Below, piece after piece: positions 62,506 to 64,000 of a DNA stretch of 64,000 nt (position 1 is the first letter of the stretch; every line of letters begins with the position of its first letter). A model generated the notes under the pieces. That model was not told the DNA's origin, ran no database searches, and saw only the letters and a list, made by a program, of their open reading frames with translations. Location: the NCBI GenBank assembly GCA_963799815.1, contig CAWCYG010000005.1, positions 62,001 through 126,000 on the forward strand, given 5' to 3'. Made by a program: the position numbers and the translations under genes. This DNA comes from JBDTSW01 sp963799815 (GTDB lineage: Bacteria > Actinomycetota > Thermoleophilia > Solirubrobacterales > 70-9).

Positions 62506-63482
62506 CAGCCCGCCTCTGTCGGTTCGGCGATGGGCTCGTCGCGGGGCTCGTCGAGCGCCATGGTCGCGGCGCCGATCATGCCTGCATCGGGGCCGAGCTC
62601 CGCTGCTACGACCTCGATTGCATTCATCGGCGGCAGCGCCCGCGCCTCGAGCTCGGCTCGCGCGGGACCGAGCAGCAACTCTCCCGCGGCCATGACGCCG
62701 CCGCCGATCACGATCACCCCGGGCTCGAACGCGTTCGCCAGGGTCGCCAGGGCCACCCCGAGGTAGCGCCCGCAGTTCTCGACCACTGACTTCGCCACCC
62801 CGTCTCCCTCGAGGGCTGCGTCGACCACGGCACGACCGTCCAGGGTCTCGCCGGCCTCGAGCAGGCGTCCGAGCTGGGAGTCCGGCTCCCGCTCAGCGGC
62901 GGCCTTGCCGTCGCGGGCGAGCGCCGTGCCCGAGGCCATCGCTTCGACGCAGCCGTGGTTGGGACAGTTGCCCTGGCAGCGGGGGCCATCGGCCTGCACG
63001 ACCACGTGTCCCAGCTCGCCCGCGGCGCCGGTGGCGCCGCGGTAGACGTCACCGCCCAGCACCAGGCCGCCGCCGATCCCGGTTCCGATCGTGAGCATGA
63101 CGACGTCGTCGACGTGCCGCGCCGCGCCGAAGCGGTGCTCGGCGAGGGCGGCGAGGTTGGCGTCGTTGTCGATGAACACGGGCAGATCGACGCGACGCTC
63201 CATCTCGTCGCGGACGGGTACATCGATGATCGGCAGGTTCACGGCGGTGATCGCCAGGCCGCGTTCACGGTCGATCGTGCAGGGAATTCCCAGTCCGACC
63301 GCCTCGGCGTCGGGCTCTGCCTCGAGCGCTTCGCGCACCCCCTCCTCGAGGTCATCCAGTACGTCGTCGGAGGTCTTCGCGGGAGCCGTCACCACGGCGC
63401 GGTGGAGGACCCGCGCGCCTTCCTCGACTACTCCCACGAGCATCTTGGTGCCGCCGAGGTCGATGCCGATCGCGCTGCTCAT
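62505..63482 (-). CDS. ROK-family sugar kinase (glucokinase-like)
   Basis: The 325-residue protein has the ATP-binding start IGIDLGGTKMLVGVV, substrate-binding IDNDANLAALAEHRFG, GTGIGGGLVLGG, GELGHVVV and the ROK zinc motif, here NCPNHGCVEAMASG. The family phosphorylates glucose or related hexoses with ATP. The catalytic aspartate in DNDAN is present. Translational overlap with rsmI is probably organisational rather than functional. Confidence 0.92.
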   Translation of the reverse strand: MSSAIGIDLGGTKMLVGVVEEGARVLHRAVVTAPAKTSDDVLDDLEEGVREALEAEPDAEAVGLGIPCTIDRERGLAITAVNLPIIDVPVRDEMERRVDLPVFIDNDANLAALAEHRFGAARHVDDVVMLTIGTGIGGGLVLGGDVYRGATGAAGELGHVVVQADGPRCQGNCPNHGCVEAMASGTALARDGKAAAEREPDSQLGRLLEAGETLDGRAVVDAALEGDGVAKSVVENCGRYLGVALATLANAFEPGVIVIGGGVMAAGELLLGPARAELEARALPPMNAIEVVAAELGPDAGMIGAATMALDEPRDEPIAEPTEAG

Positions 63483-63500
63483 GCGACAGTATTGAACTCC

Positions 63501-64000
63501 ATGCCTGCTGACGAGGGGGGCCCGCCGGAGCGGCCCGACTACAAGGTCTACCGCTCGCGACCGGGAATCCTGAGCCGGTTTCGCAAGCCCGACCTCGAAT
63601 CGCTGCGCAAGAAGCCCAGCAGCAAAGGCCCCCAGAAGCCCGGCAAGCCGAAGGAACCGAGGGAGCGGAAGCCCAAGGCTGCGCCAGGAGAGACCTCGAC
63701 CGGCCGCAAGGTCCTCAAGTGGGTGGCGATCGGAGCCGGGGTCTGGATCCTGATCAGCTTTCTGGCCTTCGCCATCTCGTCGCAGATCCAGAGCTCGAAG
63801 CTGGCGGACGGCATCGACGACGAGCTCTCAGGCGATCCGCTGCTCCTGTTCAGCGGCCAGACGATCCTCATCCTCGGCACGGATGCGCGGCCCGCCGGGC
63901 TCGCGACCGAGGGCGAGGCCGCGGCCGACAAATGCCTGGAGGCGGCGGGACGCGGGGAGACGGCGCCAGCCGGCTGCACGGCTTCGCGCGCCGACACGAT
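63501..64000 (+). CDS. LytR-CpsA-Psr (LCP) family cell-wall ligase, N-terminal part
   Basis: ATG 63501 opens a frame that runs off the window. The first ~70 residues are Pro/Lys/Arg-rich and cytosolic (KKPSSKGPQKPGKPKEPRER), followed by a membrane segment (WVAIGAGVWILISFLAFAI, about 76-94) and the beginning of the LCP domain: TILILGTDARPAG and, at the edge, SRADTI, which match the LCP phosphate/metal-binding motifs. LCP enzymes attach teichoic acid, arabinogalactan or capsule to peptidoglycan from polyprenyl carriers. A ~20-residue insertion with two cysteines separates the two motifs. It diverges from the ROK gene across 18 bases. Confidence 0.85.
   Translation, partial: MPADEGGPPERPDYKVYRSRPGILSRFRKPDLESLRKKPSSKGPQKPGKPKEPRERKPKAAPGETSTGRKVLKWVAIGAGVWILISFLAFAISSQIQSSKLADGIDDELSGDPLLLFSGQTILILGTDARPAGLATEGEAAADKCLEAAGRGETAPAGCTASRADT

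Overview
The window reads as high-GC chromosomal DNA from an actinobacterium. Gene content and order (mfd-mazG-eno-ftsB, pth-rplY, prs-glmU, rsmA-ispE, a six-gene mce set without adjacent permease genes, class I DhnA-type aldolase, a csrA) suggest the class Thermoleophilia (Solirubrobacterales or relatives). This placement is inferred; no rRNA gene is present to confirm it. I see no CRISPR array, insertion sequence, integrase or phage gene.

Region 1 (1-13.5 kb) is mixed accessory and housekeeping. It holds the tail of an RTX-like repeat protein, an ECF sigma factor fused to an anti-sigma-type zinc motif and a long proline-rich tail, tRNA-Leu(TAA), a NarL-type two-component pair, an R2lox-like oxidase, a run of small enzymes (metallo-hydrolase, GNAT, O-methyltransferase, catalytically dead rhomboid, GCS2 ligase), an aldolase, a thermonuclease, csrA and a poly-Glu/poly-Arg protein.

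Region 2 (13.5-24.7 kb) is a surface-glycan block on the minus strand: a flippase, three PAPS-type sulfotransferases, a GT-B glycosyltransferase and two large GT-C-like membrane proteins, mostly joined by 4-base overlaps. It looks like a pathway making and sulfating an exported glycan or glycolipid.

Region 3 (24.7-50.5 kb, with rsmI near 62 kb) is core housekeeping: ftsB, eno, mazG, a parvulin-type foldase, mfd, rlmN, pth, rplY, prs, glmU, tRNA-Gln(TTG), ispE, rsmA, tatD and metG. The same genes cluster in Mycobacterium tuberculosis (about Rv1003-Rv1024), so this is an old actinobacterial neighbourhood. Lineage-specific genes are interspersed: an ABC1 kinase, a GDPD, a PucR regulator, a DedA-PAP2 fusion and an ABC-2 exporter.

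Region 4 (50.5-61.5 kb) holds a deazaflavin-dependent reductase, a RemA-like protein, a lipoprotein, a broken secreted protein and six consecutive MCE/MlaD genes in the classical A-to-F arrangement, with no YrbE permease or ATPase beside them. From about 49.3 to 60.9 kb nearly every long gene is interrupted by single-base frame changes, yet family-like sequence resumes in another frame each time. This is more like local sequence error than gene decay.

Region 5 (61.7-64 kb) has rsmI, a ROK sugar kinase and the start of an LCP-family cell-wall ligase cut by the window edge.
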